DNA of 64,000 bases from Druceiella hillmani (lineage: Eukaryota > Arthropoda > Insecta > Lepidoptera > Hepialidae). Positions within the stretch are counted from its first letter, which is position 1, and each line of letters starts with the position of its first letter. Shown here one piece after another: positions 12,541 through 24,034 of this stretch. Position numbers and translations under genes: made by a program. The DNA is taken from NCBI GenBank assembly GCA_039881145.1, contig JAYKKI010000004.1:44957001-45021000 (forward strand), in the 5' to 3' direction. The notes under the pieces were generated by a model. The model was given only the letters and a program-made list of their open reading frames with translations. It was not told the DNA's origin and made no database searches.

Positions 12541-13705
12541 AAAATTAATCACACAAAAATTAATCAGGTAAATTACATAATGAAGCAATTATCGATGCCC
12601 GCACAATCACAAATATCATAACCTCACAAAGTGAACATCTATTGAAATCACTCTTCGCTAATGAATTTCATAAAAAATTGTTTAAAGAGAATTAATTTAA
12701 TCAAATTCAAATGAAATAACGGTCGAAAAACGAATAAGATTTATTAAAAACCAATTATCATTTTCGTTCGGGTCTGTCATTTATGACTCACTTTTTCGTT
12801 TTTTTTCTGTCATTTATCATATATTACGTTTTATACGCAATTAAATTATTTGTGATTTTTTTACTTTTCTAATGCGCAAGGAAGCTCCTCAAAGCCGAGA
12901 TAAAAATATATTCAATAAATGTATAATAATCATATAAATTTTCAATGACAAAAAAAATTTCAGTCAATCCGTTCTCCGTATATCATCAACAAAGCCATTC
13001 CATGCAAAATGTATGGGAAAATAAATTTTCTTAATAATTTTTTTTTTATTTTTCCAATGTTTTAATACTTATTATTCTATTCCCGACGAAGACAAATTGG
13101 TCTTACATATATAGATACATATATAGACTTATATATATAGATGTATTAACCTTGTAGTTCCCTCAATAACATATCTGTAAGTCCACATGCGAACAAAGTC
13201 AAGGCCACAGCTAACAATATATAATATCGTGTAGGTGTGTTCGTATAATGTAGCGCTCGGTTCTCTCTATTGGCATGAGACAATTTTAAGATGTAAATGT
13301 CTAAAATATTGTATCAAATCACATTTTTGTAAATTAAACAATATTAGGTAAATATAACCATTTTTACATATAGTTTAGCGAAGAATTAAGTTTTCGTAAT
13401 TAATTAAACCATCAATTTCATTGTCCTGGTCATGTCCGTCCTGTCATCCATTTACCGTAGCTTCACACCTTTTACTGTTTAGACAAGTATGGGTAAAATA
13501 TTGCTAGTAGTAAATAAAATGTATGCAGAAAAATGTAAAACTTAATGATTTTTTTTCTGACACTATATTAAATGGGGTGTCATTGGAAACTTTTTGAGAA
13601 TGAAATATAATTTTCATTTACTAAATGACTCAAAATGACGTGTATTATTTATATTTTCGACCATGATTTTGGAAAAGCAAGATATACTTTAAATTCTAGC
13701 ATTTA
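12541..13705. other. Non-coding stretch with a short ATATATAG repeat
   Basis: No gene is supported. A short imperfect repeat of ACATATATAG-like units lies at 13105-13142. A slightly GC-richer patch at about 13180-13275 could not be assigned. It lies on the upstream side of the minus-strand Helitron fragment, so part of it may belong to that element. Confidence 0.4.
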
Positions 13706-13832
13706 ATTTCAGTTCCAATGAGGCAGCATGGAGGCGTCAGGTTCAGGCACCTATCCAAAGTGTCAAACCACCATGTTTTCATACACGCGTGATTCAATTC
13801 TACTGAATTCTTTATAAAAATGCTCCAATATT

Positions 13833-14024
13833 GTGCAGAGCTCGTGTGTTCGGACTAAGGACGAAATACATTTGAGGCAATGGCTTGTAGCTATTTGTAG
13901 GGATCGGTTTATGCCTATAAACAATAGTCTGGTTTGCAAAGACCACTTCAATAAAGATGGCTATGAACTACCGAAAGGTTCAGTGTTAGAAAAACGTAAG
14001 TATTTTAAGGCTTTCCATGAATAA
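13833..14024 (+). pseudogene. THAP-type zinc finger fragment
   Basis: The frame contains RTKDEIHLRQWLVAICRDRF, then NNSLVCKDHF, GYELP and a lysine-rich run. This matches the second half of a THAP DNA-binding domain: a tryptophan helix, a basic residue, then C-x2-H-F followed by a hydrophobic proline-containing tail. THAP domains occur in P-element-type transposases and in host proteins derived from them. The first half with the N-terminal C-x2-4-C pair is not seen in frame, and the frame ends at 14024. Further weak frames at 14166-14360 and 14572-14805 lie downstream but match nothing I know. It is probably a transposon relic. Confidence 0.5.
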
Positions 14025-15239
14025 ATTAGGCCCCCTGTCTCTGTCTCACGGTAGTGCCTAACTCAACCCAAGTTCAAGTTTTACATAGCATTAGGCTTTT
14101 TTAGTATTTTCCCATATTTTATTACTTAGAAAGTATTAAAACAGAAGCTAATACCCTAACTAGTATTGTCTTCTCTAAGATTACTCAACTATTCTACTGA
14201 ACCATTTAATGAGCACATATACATTTCGTTAGGCAGGCTAATGGTGAAAAAATTTTGCTGGAATAATGTAGCCAATAATTTATTAAGTCAAATAAGAAAA
14301 GCGCGACATCAGAGCTGTTTGGAACGCAATATCAGGAAGAAAGAAATAGAGAAAACATAAGAAAATGTATAAGATAGTACAAGTGGTATGCTTCCTTTGA
14401 TTGTGATGAAGAGCAAATCGTATCTCTGAATATTTTCCTCATCAAATCGCAGTATGTTGTTGGAGTTCAGTGTAACATATGTGAATGATATACGAATTTA
14501 CCTAAGGACTTTAAAATAGCGTGTCTAGGTTTTAAAAGCTATAAGAAGAAAAAAAGTTTGTAATTGAATGCGTGATAGATGTAAATAATATAGGAGAAGT
14601 GAACTTTTATAGTAGATTCCAGAATTTTGAGCTTCTCAAATTTATATTTAATCTTTTTAAGGATGAAATGAACTATTTAAAATACTATACTCATATGAAA
14701 ACTTTAAACGAACGCATCTCAAGACCATGTGATAAATTTCTAATAACAGTCATAAAATTGGTACGGAACACATGGCTTTTCCTTTTAATACAAATAAAGC
14801 ATTAATAAACAAAATTTTTATAACATGAGTCAATTACTTCTATTATAAATTTAAGATTCTATATGTTTGGGTACCTAAACATTTGATTGATAAAACCATG
14901 AGATATATGGGCAAAGTTAATATATGTACTGTAATCATTGATTGCACAAAAATCAAAATAGAAAAGCTCAAAAATTCACTCATACACCACCATGCATATT
15001 CTATGTATAAATAGTGTAATATTTTATAAGTTTTAGTAGACGTTTCTGCATCAGAGTGTGTCAGATGACCATGGTGGATCCATAAATTATCGTGAGTTGT
15101 TTGAAAAAAGGTGTTATTTAAACGGTCTGGGAAATGTTCTTATTTTTGTGAACAGAAAAATGTATTCGGCCAGCCAAAATGGCTAGTTGGTTAGTAATTT
15201 ATAGTCAACAAACATTTCTAAATCAGTCAGCAATTAATG

Positions 15240-15241
<2 letters not shown>
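14025..15241. other. Unassigned stretch downstream of the THAP fragment
   Basis: Two short plus-strand frames (14166-14360, 14572-14805) have a more protein-like composition than the AT-rich background, with lysine/arginine-rich runs such as RKARHQSC. They may be further remains of the THAP-bearing element, but no motif supports this. The rest is AT-rich. Confidence 0.3.
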
Positions 15242-15329
<88 letters not shown>

Positions 15330-15340
15330 GTGTGCATATA
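15242..15340. repeat. (TA)n microsatellite
   Basis: This is a nearly pure TA tract of about 90 bp, interrupted by CA and TG steps, ending in TGTGTGCATATA. Open frames encoding alternating Tyr-Ile here are artefacts of the repeat. Confidence 0.97.
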
Positions 15341-15521
15341 CAAGTTTCGTTGAGTGACCCACGTTTAATAAAATTTTTGGTAAGCAAAATACTTAATTTT
15401 TTCATTCACAAAATGGTCGTATCTCTTCGTCTCCGTCGATCACTCAAGTTATTGCTGAAGTTCACAATTAAATGAAACTACGTGATGTAGTATTATTTCT
15501 ACTATCTTTTTAATTTCTTTA

Positions 15522-15562
15522 CCACGACCTAGGTTTCGTTGTATTACAACATCTTCAGGTGG
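15522..15562 (-). ncRNA. Hammerhead ribozyme-like motif, copy A
   Basis: Read on the minus strand: CCAC (stem I), CUGAAGA core, then U, GUUG-UAAUA-CAAC (4 bp stem II and loop), GAAA, CCUAGG (stem III plus tiny loop), UC, then GUGG closing stem I. Every conserved core element is in the right order and cleavage is predicted 3' of the C in GUC. One U between the core A and stem II is unpaired, a departure from the textbook fold. Activity is untested. Confidence 0.7.
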
Positions 15563-15578
15563 GATATTAGCAAAGATA

Positions 15579-15606
15579 ATGTAATACAACGAAACCTAGG
15601 TCGTGG
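15579..15606 (+). ncRNA. Truncated hammerhead-like motif, copy A right arm
   Basis: The right arm keeps the loop and 3' half of stem II, then GAAA, CCUAGG, UC and GUGG. It lacks the CUGAAGA core and the 5' strand of stem I, because the inversion junction falls inside stem II. It cannot fold alone as a hammerhead. Confidence 0.65.
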
Positions 15607-15716
15607 TAAAGAAATTAAAAAGATAGTAGAAATAATACTACATCACGTAGTTTCATTTAATTGTGAATAATGGATTTCTACAAAATTAACGCCAAATATA
15701 TTCAATTATTACTGAA

Positions 15717-18214
15717 TACTAACTGAATTATTTCGGGGACATTAATATTTCACATTATTGGGAGATTTTGCATTTTTTACTTTTTAAATCAAACATTTTA
15801 TTAATTTCACTCTTCACTGTATCAATCAAGCCATACAACGAAATACAGTCTTTTTTTCTTTATGGTCATGATCAGCATTAGTCTTGAACATTAACACAAA
15901 ATCTGAAGTGTTTTTAAATAATAAATAAATTCTTCCAGAGCGTTGTGGGCCACGTCTTTTCAACTTATTACACCTATATCATCTTTCCGTCTTCAGTTTC
16001 ATAACGATATTGTCATGACAAAATACCTTCAGATCTAATAGCTTGATTACAGTCATAAAACATTTGAATTAACTTGCAACTAAAAAACAACTTTGGTTTC
16101 TTGATCATTGGTGTTTCATTGTCACTGCTGCGGTCTGTACTCTGGAATTAGTCGTATATTATCTTCATCGTTTTTATTATTATTATTATCTATTTTACAC
16201 CTCTAATGTTCGCAAAATACCAAAACGAATAAAAATAACTGTCAAACACGTTAATAATTCTGCAACTTACAATATAGAATAATTTATTCTAAGCACTGCT
16301 ACTGATCACCGAATGACACTCACACGATCGGCTGCTCATATCGCCCGAACTGCTTTTGCTCCACCCATAATAACGAACTCTGCACATTTTTCAAAACAAA
16401 CGTTTTCTAATGATTTATATTGATAACCATTCTTTTAATATGCATGCCTCTCAAATAAACTGCGTATAGGCATGTCTTCTCTACTACAAGACATCAATTG
16501 TGAAATCCTGCCGACAAACTAATTATTTCGCAGATCGACTCTTTATTAAACAGACACGTAACAATGCAAGCGCACTGATATTGATTCAATTGTTGACAGT
16601 TTTTAACATTGTTTGCGGAACATGGGTTGCAACCTGATTTTTATTTTTTATAAGCAAAATCTTTGTATGCTGTCCAAATGATTTAACGGTTTAATTTGTT
16701 GCGAATCAATTTTAATAACGGCAAACAATTTAATTACTCTCCTTTGAAAAATGTGTACTTATTGATAAATTACAACCTAATTACATTATTCTTAGTTATT
16801 TAGCTCTTCTTAAATTGTAATGTTATGTGTGTACAATATAATGTTTATCTATCTATCATATCTTTACAAAAGGTATATATTTGGCATAATAAAAAACAAT
16901 ATAAATTCGAATAACAGTTTTTTATTTACTTTAGTAATTTCTTTAGACTTGTCCCACTCTTATGCTGTTGTTTTGCATATTAATGACTACGCATATTTTT
17001 CTTGGTCCTGTTTATCTATAAATTTAAAAATTTCTCCATTATCGGAGGTACTCAATCTAAATAATCTTTCAGCATACCAGAGTTTATTTTTTTGTCTGGC
17101 TTTTAATTTTGTGTTCGATTTGTTTTACTGAATTAGATGATACCAAGTAGACATAATTTCATTACATTTGAAGTAGGCAGAAGATAACCAAAGTTGTTAT
17201 TAATATTTATTATTGACAAACAGGTTAAACAAATTTGTAACTTGGTGTAAATATGTATGGGATTTACGGTTATTTTATTGAGGATGGTTTGGTGATGCAG
17301 AGACAATCAGGACCACAAATCACATTATTCATAATTGCACTATCTGAAATTACACATATACCCAGTCTTTCATTGTATAAGGAAGAAGAGTTAAAAACTT
17401 GGTTTCGGACTGAATCTACCCATTCCTTTTTTCAATTAGTTGAAGGCTGGTCTTGGGTTTATAATATGATTCTCTTTTTTCTTTTATATACATTGAATTC
17501 TAATATTGCAGTCTGCCGCTTTTTTTGGTGAAACGTCTAATTTATGTTATAGGTGCATGCCATACTTGTTTCTTCTGTGTTGATGTTTGTTTAAAAAACC
17601 ATATACTTTGTTAATGGAATTTTAGTCACGCATAGCGAAAAAGAACTTACACTTCCAAACAGCTTATGGCCCTTTACCGGCGACACATTCACAAACAGAA
17701 TAAAAAATAGATCCACTTTCAGAACATAAAGCAAGGAACGTGAAACAGATAAGGGATTAAAATTTTCAGAAGAAACTTGGCCTTTAAAAAATAAACATGT
17801 ACTGCTGTTCGTTGTTAATAATGCTAATAAATAATTATTTTGAAGCAAGTTAAAGCCTGTGTACTGTTAACTGTAAAGTGTGTACTGCTGAATACTCAGA
17901 TGAACCAATACTATCTTTGTAGAATTCTAGAAAATATATATTAATGTTAACAATGTCAAAATTTGACATCACTCTTTTTGAGTTAGTACTTTTGTAATAT
18001 TTCTCTTCTGGCCATTCTTTTGAGTATTGTGTATCAATATAACTTTGTAGGTTCTTATTATTTGCATTATATTTGAAATTATTGTTTTTATCGTAGTCAG
18101 TTATCCTGAAACATCAAAACACGTTTATTATTAACATTCTGTTCCACACAATTTACAGTGAACTAAAAACATGTGGGTACATAAAGTACGTAAATAATAC
18201 CTCTCAATTAGTTT
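15717..18214. other. Non-coding stretch
   Basis: No gene is supported. A region of more balanced composition lies at about 16080-16640, with CACCGAATGACACTCACACG near 16310. It may be the end of an unrecognised element, but no protein motif was found on either strand. The open frames at 16820-17531 and 17591-17848 are hydrophobic, AT-driven and match no known family. Confidence 0.4.
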
Positions 18215-18239
18215 TATATATATATATATATATATATAT
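18215..18239. repeat. Short (TA)n tract
   Basis: About 12 TA units lie just beyond the 3' end of the minus-strand LINE fragment. Confidence 0.9.
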
Positions 18240-18595
18240 CTAAAAATTGATTTGGATGAAGTTAGTAAAATAATTTAAATCTTTTAATGTTGCTGGAACC
18301 CAATTCGGGTATAGGGTCTGTTTTATCTTCTCTTGTGCCTTTGACAGCATTACTATTATAGTCCATTTGGCATCGAAAATCCTAGCAGCGTAACCTGTCC
18401 ATCGTGTAGTTCCATCCGTGTAATTCATCTATTACTTTTAACTTCCCTCTTATTTTTACATCTCCATGAATTTTTATGGTCTGGCTTTTTTTCTTTTGTA
18501 AATTGGACTCCTCCATAGCGTCACTATTTTGGATCATTTGGCTTCGTGCATCGTAGCAACGCGACTTGCTCCCTTCCATTTCTGGTTCATGCAGT
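18240..18595 (-). pseudogene. LINE reverse transcriptase C-terminal fragment
   Basis: Read from about 18595 downward in one frame, the minus strand gives KWKGASRVATMHEAK, a stop, SKIVTLWRSPIYKRKKARP, a stop, KFMEM, further stops, then MNYTDGTTRWTGYAARIFDA and KWTIIVML. This follows the C-terminal end common to many insect LINE polymerases: W-GHVARM-D-KW...V..WRP...KR..GRP..RW.D-I, then GT-W...A.DR..W. Several stops interrupt it. The catalytic polymerase region is absent. The clade cannot be fixed, and only the C-terminal tail survives. Confidence 0.5.
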
Positions 18596-18760
18596 GATCT
18601 TGTGTACTTTTGTTCTCCAAACTTATCGGACTGGGCGAGTAGGCGCGATAGACGAATATACACTATTTCAGGCGGCGCCCTTTCCACGAGCTCACCCGTG
18701 ACACTGCCCCCTGCTATTAGTCGCCCGGCGGTCTCTGCGCCGCGCCTAGTGAACATCGTA
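18596..18760 (-). other. GC-rich island with a minus-strand open frame
   Basis: This is the most GC- and CpG-rich stretch of the window. The minus strand has an open frame from an ATG at 18756 beginning MFTRRGAETAGRLIAGG and continuing through APPEIVYIRLSRLLAQ. It then runs into the LINE fragment in a different frame from the one that matches LINE polymerases. I do not recognise the protein. It could be a host coding exon, part of a TE, or a chance open frame in a GC-rich patch; the plus strand is also open across it. Confidence 0.25.
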
Positions 18761-21700
18761 ATTAAACAGTGGCAATTTGGCAGTCTTGTTACCAGTTGTT
18801 TAGGTTTCTGTCATCATATCGAACTGTCCTCCCGTAGTCATATTTTTCAATTTAGAAAATTCTTTACAATACTAGTTATCATATTAGTAAATTTATGCGA
18901 GTAGTATTTAGTAGGGTTACATTATCAGTTAATAGAAACAAAAAGATAAACGCTGGGGTAACTCAAATGAAGAAATTGTATTACCTATTATTAAATGGTT
19001 TGAACAATCATTTCCTACACTAGTATATCATTATGCGGCTTGCTACATCTATGATTTCACAAATCGTGCCACATCACACTCATTTGCTTTTCTGTTGCTG
19101 CTTTTGTGTGGTATAATGACCATTTAAGAATGTGGAAGTATCGTGCATGCAGATTACACCTTGCTTATGGATGGAAGAACAAACCCGCTGATAAATAGAA
19201 AATCTGCTAGCAGACTATTTCGCTCGGTTACATGATTGGAGCATAATACACAAACTAAATTTTGCCCCTCAAAATTTCGGGGCTGTCCTTTTATTTGCAT
19301 GGTTTTAGTAAATTTAACAATTAATTAAATACACGTGTTTGTATTAAATTGGATGCTGAGTAAATTAAGAAATAATGATAATGATAAAATAATGATGAAA
19401 TAATGAAATTAAATTTAACTTAATTACTTTAATAAATAATAATAATGATATATTAAATGATAATGATTGTAATTCTAGACAAAAGGTCTAATTTAGTATG
19501 AAAAAATTTAAAAAAGTTGAAGTACTAAAATTAGGAAACGGTCTGGCAGATGTCGAGCCTACAATTTAAAGCCTCCTGAAAAGTAAAATGGTGGACAAAT
19601 CATCTTTCAAATAAAATACTTCCAGTTATGAAAAAAATTGAAACACATTTAAGTTACACATTTATTTAATATAGTAATAAAATAAGTAAATGATATATGT
19701 GTTTTTTTTAACAACTTATTTTTTGGTAATTTAATCATTAAATTCTAATTTATTATTGATAATTATTTATTAGTTTCAGTCAGAAAACTCACCAATTAAA
19801 ACTGGTTAGTAAATTTTTAACTGGTTAGGAAAACACATTTTGTTAACTCTTACCTTCAATACGTGTACTAAAAAGGAAACTTCCAATATAAGCCAATATA
19901 TTTATTCGTCATGCTTTTATTCAAATACAAGCAGCACCTACAACCATTTGGACCCAAACGAAACAAATCCTCGTCCTTTCCAATCTTATACATCTCACCT
20001 ACAGATATTTATACTGGATATTTCTTTCATTTTATTTTGTAAATATAATAGTAAACACCTACCGGCAAGTACGGATTAAAATGCTATTTGCAAGAATAAG
20101 AGGGTCCCTTATAAGTTTTTGTCCAATTGTTCCCCGTTTTAAGGTTGAGCCTTAAAACCTGTTTCATTTCTAAATATACACAATGTTTACTCTGGAGGAA
20201 AATTGCTATTATAGATCTACTTCAAAGCCTGTATTTTTCACGACTCTTTAATCTATCTAAACTGGCTTAGTAATAAAGGATCATTGAGGAAAAAGAAAAG
20301 GTTTTGGATTCAAATAATTGCTAGATGATGTAAACTAATTTTTTCAAAACACAGAATGGATTTTATTAGATACTTCTATTTTACGTTATTTAACATACTT
20401 ACCATACTCATAATAATAAAAATCAAAATATTCCATTAAAATCCCATTCCCAAATTATATCCCATTTAAATACGTACATTTGTCTCTCAGCGACCAAAAT
20501 AATGAATGTTTTTTTTTTCAAAGGGCGATGATCGATGAGATTGCTACTTAGACTTATATAAATATGAAATGGTATGCAACCAAATTTATGGGCGCAAAAA
20601 AGTACGCAAATCTAAGTATTATGTTTGATATTGTCTTCATACTAACCTATTGTAAAGAATTATACAAAGAAAAGTATTAAATAACAAAACATGTGAAGAT
20701 TTTTTTGTAGCTAAGCCAGTCCTTTTGCGTAGCATTAAATATTATGGTCGTGATTCTTGAAATCATACCAAGTCAGTTAAGGTGTGATCATAGAGGCATA
20801 ATACAAAATTTTACTGATACATGAGTCGAGAAATCTCTCGATTTTCTTCCAAAATAAATCAGCCCTTTTTAAAATACTCTGCAAGTTCCAAAAGGCATTA
20901 GCGTAAGTAGCGTAACAGATTATGCCGAATAATTGATGATTAACTTCTCATCAATAAAATAAATTCTCTAACGATTAAAACTTTGCCTCTTCTTTTCCTG
21001 TGTAATATTATCCTTACTTCAGAAAAATAGAATCGGTTAATAAAAACTCTTGTACTATGTTGCTTCGAAATTATAGATTATTGTAAGGACAATTTAAACC
21101 TATCCAAATTTACGATGTCTCAGTAATGAATTTTTTGAAACTTGGAAAGTGTGCTCGACTTTGCTTTCGTGGAAGGGCTAACTGTCGATACGAGCATTTT
21201 GTTTAGAATATTAGCCGAAATACAATGAGATCGCTCTTATATTTCACTGAATTTCTTCCGTCATGAATGCAATCGACTGGCTTTACCTCTTTCTAATCTA
21301 TCTCTAAAGCCACGCTGTTTGAATTGTTAATAACAGATGACAAGACTGTAGCAAAAGTCAGAAATTAATCCACTAGCATCTTTAATGTATGATGCAAAAC
21401 AAATATATCGCTAGCAAGATTCAATTCACTATAAGACAAGTTTCAGATTTTTGAAAACAGTCTATGGACTCTTCAGCTATGGATTAAAATGATCTATAAT
21501 TTTAGGTCGATTATAAGCCAAAGTATAAATAAACGTTATTCGATAACGAATATTATTTATTTGAAAAAGCGCAAAACGAAATTTAAATACTCTATAACAT
21601 ACGGACCCATATTCATATTCAGAGTACTATTACACTACTAAATTTTAACGACTAGAATAACTACCCATGGCACTTTAACAGTGATGCTAGAAACGATTAA

Positions 21701-22600
21701 AGATGAGTAATTGATAAAAAATGTAGAGTCAATTCTGCATCATTAGTATATCAAATTCACATTTGGTCAAAATAAACTTTCTTATAAATGCTTTTTTCTT
21801 AATTCCATCACTTTAAAATATATTAAGAACGACTTCGGTTTCCGAATACAGTATAAAGATTATTCATTTTCCCAGTATTTCCTCGTTATTTTATGTGTCG
21901 AATAATGCTAGAAACTAATTGAAAATAATATTAAATAATTTAATTCTATTGAAACCTAGTCGTGTTTTTGTTGTTACAGTGATGCTCCGCCGACTACCTA
22001 TAAATTGAACTATTGAAGTATTTGTACACCAGCCCCATCGAGTCACCCGGATTGGAGGACTGAGATATATAATTTATCCGGTGCAAAAAGCGTCACACAA
22101 GGAAAAGTTATCTATAAAAACAATCATCATGTAAGAGGAAGATATCTTCATGCTGTTGGAATTAAAATAGATTTGGCGTCGATAAAGACTCAATTTCGAT
22201 TTGTTTACGATATAATAATTTTCGACCTTTCGATTTTTAACATGACCTTGGCATGGCTCTCATAGATCGCTACAGAGTTCTCAACATCAACAAAAATCTT
22301 AAAATGAACACGGGTCTCTCTAAAGGCGGGCCTACGTCGGTATTTTGTTGAGAATACCTCCCTAAAATTAACCAATCAATATTTAAATAGGTACCTTTAT
22401 CAAAGTTTCCGTTCACTTAATTCAACTTCGAGAAATAAGTCAATGGTCGAACCCAAATCGGCTGGGAACTTTCGAACAACTTTAATATATCTCTACATCC
22501 AAAAGAACCCTAGTGTTTGAAAATGAAAGTCTATTACCAATGAGTGTTTTCGGTGATGACATATGAAAGTTAAACCTCGCCCTTCTTAACTGACCCCCTA
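18761..22600. other. AT-rich non-coding stretch
   Basis: No gene is supported. A short hairpin with GCCCCTC and a GGGGC partner lies near 19265-19285. The open frame at 19840-20079 has AT-driven composition. A somewhat GC-richer stretch at 21980-22600 shows no recognisable motif on either strand. Confidence 0.45.
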
Positions 22601-22967
22601 GAAAGGCTATAAGGTACTCAAAGGATTATGACAAGGACTATGCTTGGAGTTTTTCTGCAAAATATTACCTTTAATGAGGTGACCCATAAGGAAACTGAAG
22701 TTTTCAACATAGCTAGTTTGATTGACAGTTTGAAGTGTAAATGAATAGATTATACAACGCTCAAAACTGATATGCATAAGGGAAGAAAGGTTCTTGAATA
22801 GCAACTCCATATCAGAAAATGCAGAGAAACACAACTTCCTGGTAAGTGAGTCAATGACCTAGTAATGTTCCCAGGAAACTTATTCGGGGTAGGATAAAAC
22901 TTTATTTGATCTACGGAAAAGGCCTACGTTTAGTAGTGGACATCTTTTAGCTGAGAATATGATGATG
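22601..22967 (+). mobile_element. LINE 3'-end remnant
   Basis: At 22918-22967 lies AAAGGCCTACGTTTAGTAGT followed by GGACATCTTTTAGCTGA and a degenerate GATGATG tail. This is a decayed form of the GGCCTACGTCCAGCAGTGGA tag followed by GGCTGATGATG, which closes the 3' end of a widespread group of insect LINEs. The upstream 300 bp have balanced composition and are probably the rest of the fragment, but carry no recognisable protein motif. The left limit is arbitrary. Confidence 0.6.
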
Positions 22968-23659
22968 CATTTCTACAAGGTCTGTGAAGATGTGTCATTT
23001 TCCAAAAAAAAAAATTTGAATGAAATTACATTTAAGTATAAAACTGAGTTAGCTAAATTGACTTAAAATGGAACAAGAGAGATAGCAACATGACTTTAAA
23101 TGGCGTTACAGACGTCAGAGATATGCAAACTTTTATTTATAAATAGACAATTGCGGTTTTTTCTATACAGTTTTAATTTTGGCCACAATTCAAAGTAATT
23201 ATGGAAAAAGTAAAAAAGGCAGGAGGCATTGCATATGGTTTTAGAGCTTTATAATTAACAAAACGGAACATAAAATCTTCAATTGAATCGACTAGAAGTC
23301 TCACTATAATGATTGCACATTTTATTTTTCACTAAGTAAATGTAATGCGTTATAAATCTTACATCGTTGTAATAAATCTTACATTTTACAGCGTTGTCTT
23401 TTACTTTCTTTTCTATAAAATTTAATAATTAGATTTATTTCAGTTTATTTGCAATATATTTTTTAATAAATCAAAAAATCAAATGTTGCTTTTAATATAA
23501 TTGAAAGACTAAATTTTAACACGTTGCTAATTATTTTTAGTTTAAATCCAGCGTATGAGAAATACTAAAAGTTTTCTAGATAAATGTGAAAGGAAAATAA
23601 AAGTACAAAATATAAATTTTTATAACTCATTAAATGTATATTTCAATTAAATTTACACT

Positions 23660-23746
23660 CAGAGTTTACATGCCAATACAGAACAAATACATTTATATCT
23701 ACAATCAGAGTTTACATGTCCACACAGAACAAATACGTTTATATCT
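23660..23746. repeat. Two-copy 46 bp direct repeat
   Basis: CAGAGTTTACATG, a CCA-ACAGAACAAATAC-like block and TTTATATCT occur at 23660-23700 and again at 23706-23746. The period is 46 bp, with only a few differences between copies. Confidence 0.85.
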
Positions 23747-23980
23747 TTCCTTATGTATTCTTAAGACTTTAAAATACAATATCAACTTATTTCAAAAACC
23801 ATTTATTATTTTGAACTACGGAACTCAGAATTGCATGTAAAATTTAAGCCTGCGTCTTATTTCAATTAGAACTAAAATGCTTCTTTCAAACGAATGAAAA
23901 AAAGGGAAGGAAGGGAAAAAGTACCCCAACAACATAAATCAGTTTTGACGCTTCAGTGAAGGGAAAATATTATTGACAAT

Positions 23981-24034
23981 AAATACGAAAATATTATTGA
24001 CTTACACGAGTAAGTCAATAATAATTTCGTATTT
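23981..24034. repeat. Short-loop inverted repeat, 25 bp arms
   Basis: The arms at 23981-24005 and 24010-24034 are complementary with one mismatch and a 4-base loop (ACGA). A 15 bp piece of the left arm (GAAAATATTATTGAC) also occurs just upstream at 23963, so the locus has both direct and inverted duplication. Confidence 0.85.

Larger units (their letters stand above)
15449..15716. mobile_element. Foldback hammerhead-bearing retroelement insertion, copy A
   Basis: The insertion spans 15460-15705. It is flanked by an 11 bp target duplication with one mismatch (TTATTGCTGAA at 15449, TTATTACTGAA at 15706). It has perfect 85 bp inverted arms (15463-15547 and 15581-15665), an asymmetric 33 bp centre, and a right-hand tail ending GCCAAATATATTCAA. 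The left arm plus centre carries a complete hammerhead-like motif on the minus strand; the right arm holds a truncated one. No protein is encoded. The family call (Penelope-like or retrozyme-like, non-autonomous) rests on the ribozyme motif, the inverted-dimer form and the target-duplication length. Confidence 0.75.

Noticed and set aside
15179..15475. Open frames of alternating Tyr-Ile on both strands
   Set aside because: Translation of a (TA)n microsatellite. The same holds for the frames at 29514-29830, 38750-39066 and 49298-49606.
15460..15705. Inverted-repeat MITE or foldback DNA transposon
   Set aside because: The inverted arms are not terminal on the right side (a 40 bp tail follows), copy B has no inverted arm, and target duplications of 11-14 bp vary. 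These fit a retroelement better than a DNA MITE, although the alternative is not excluded.
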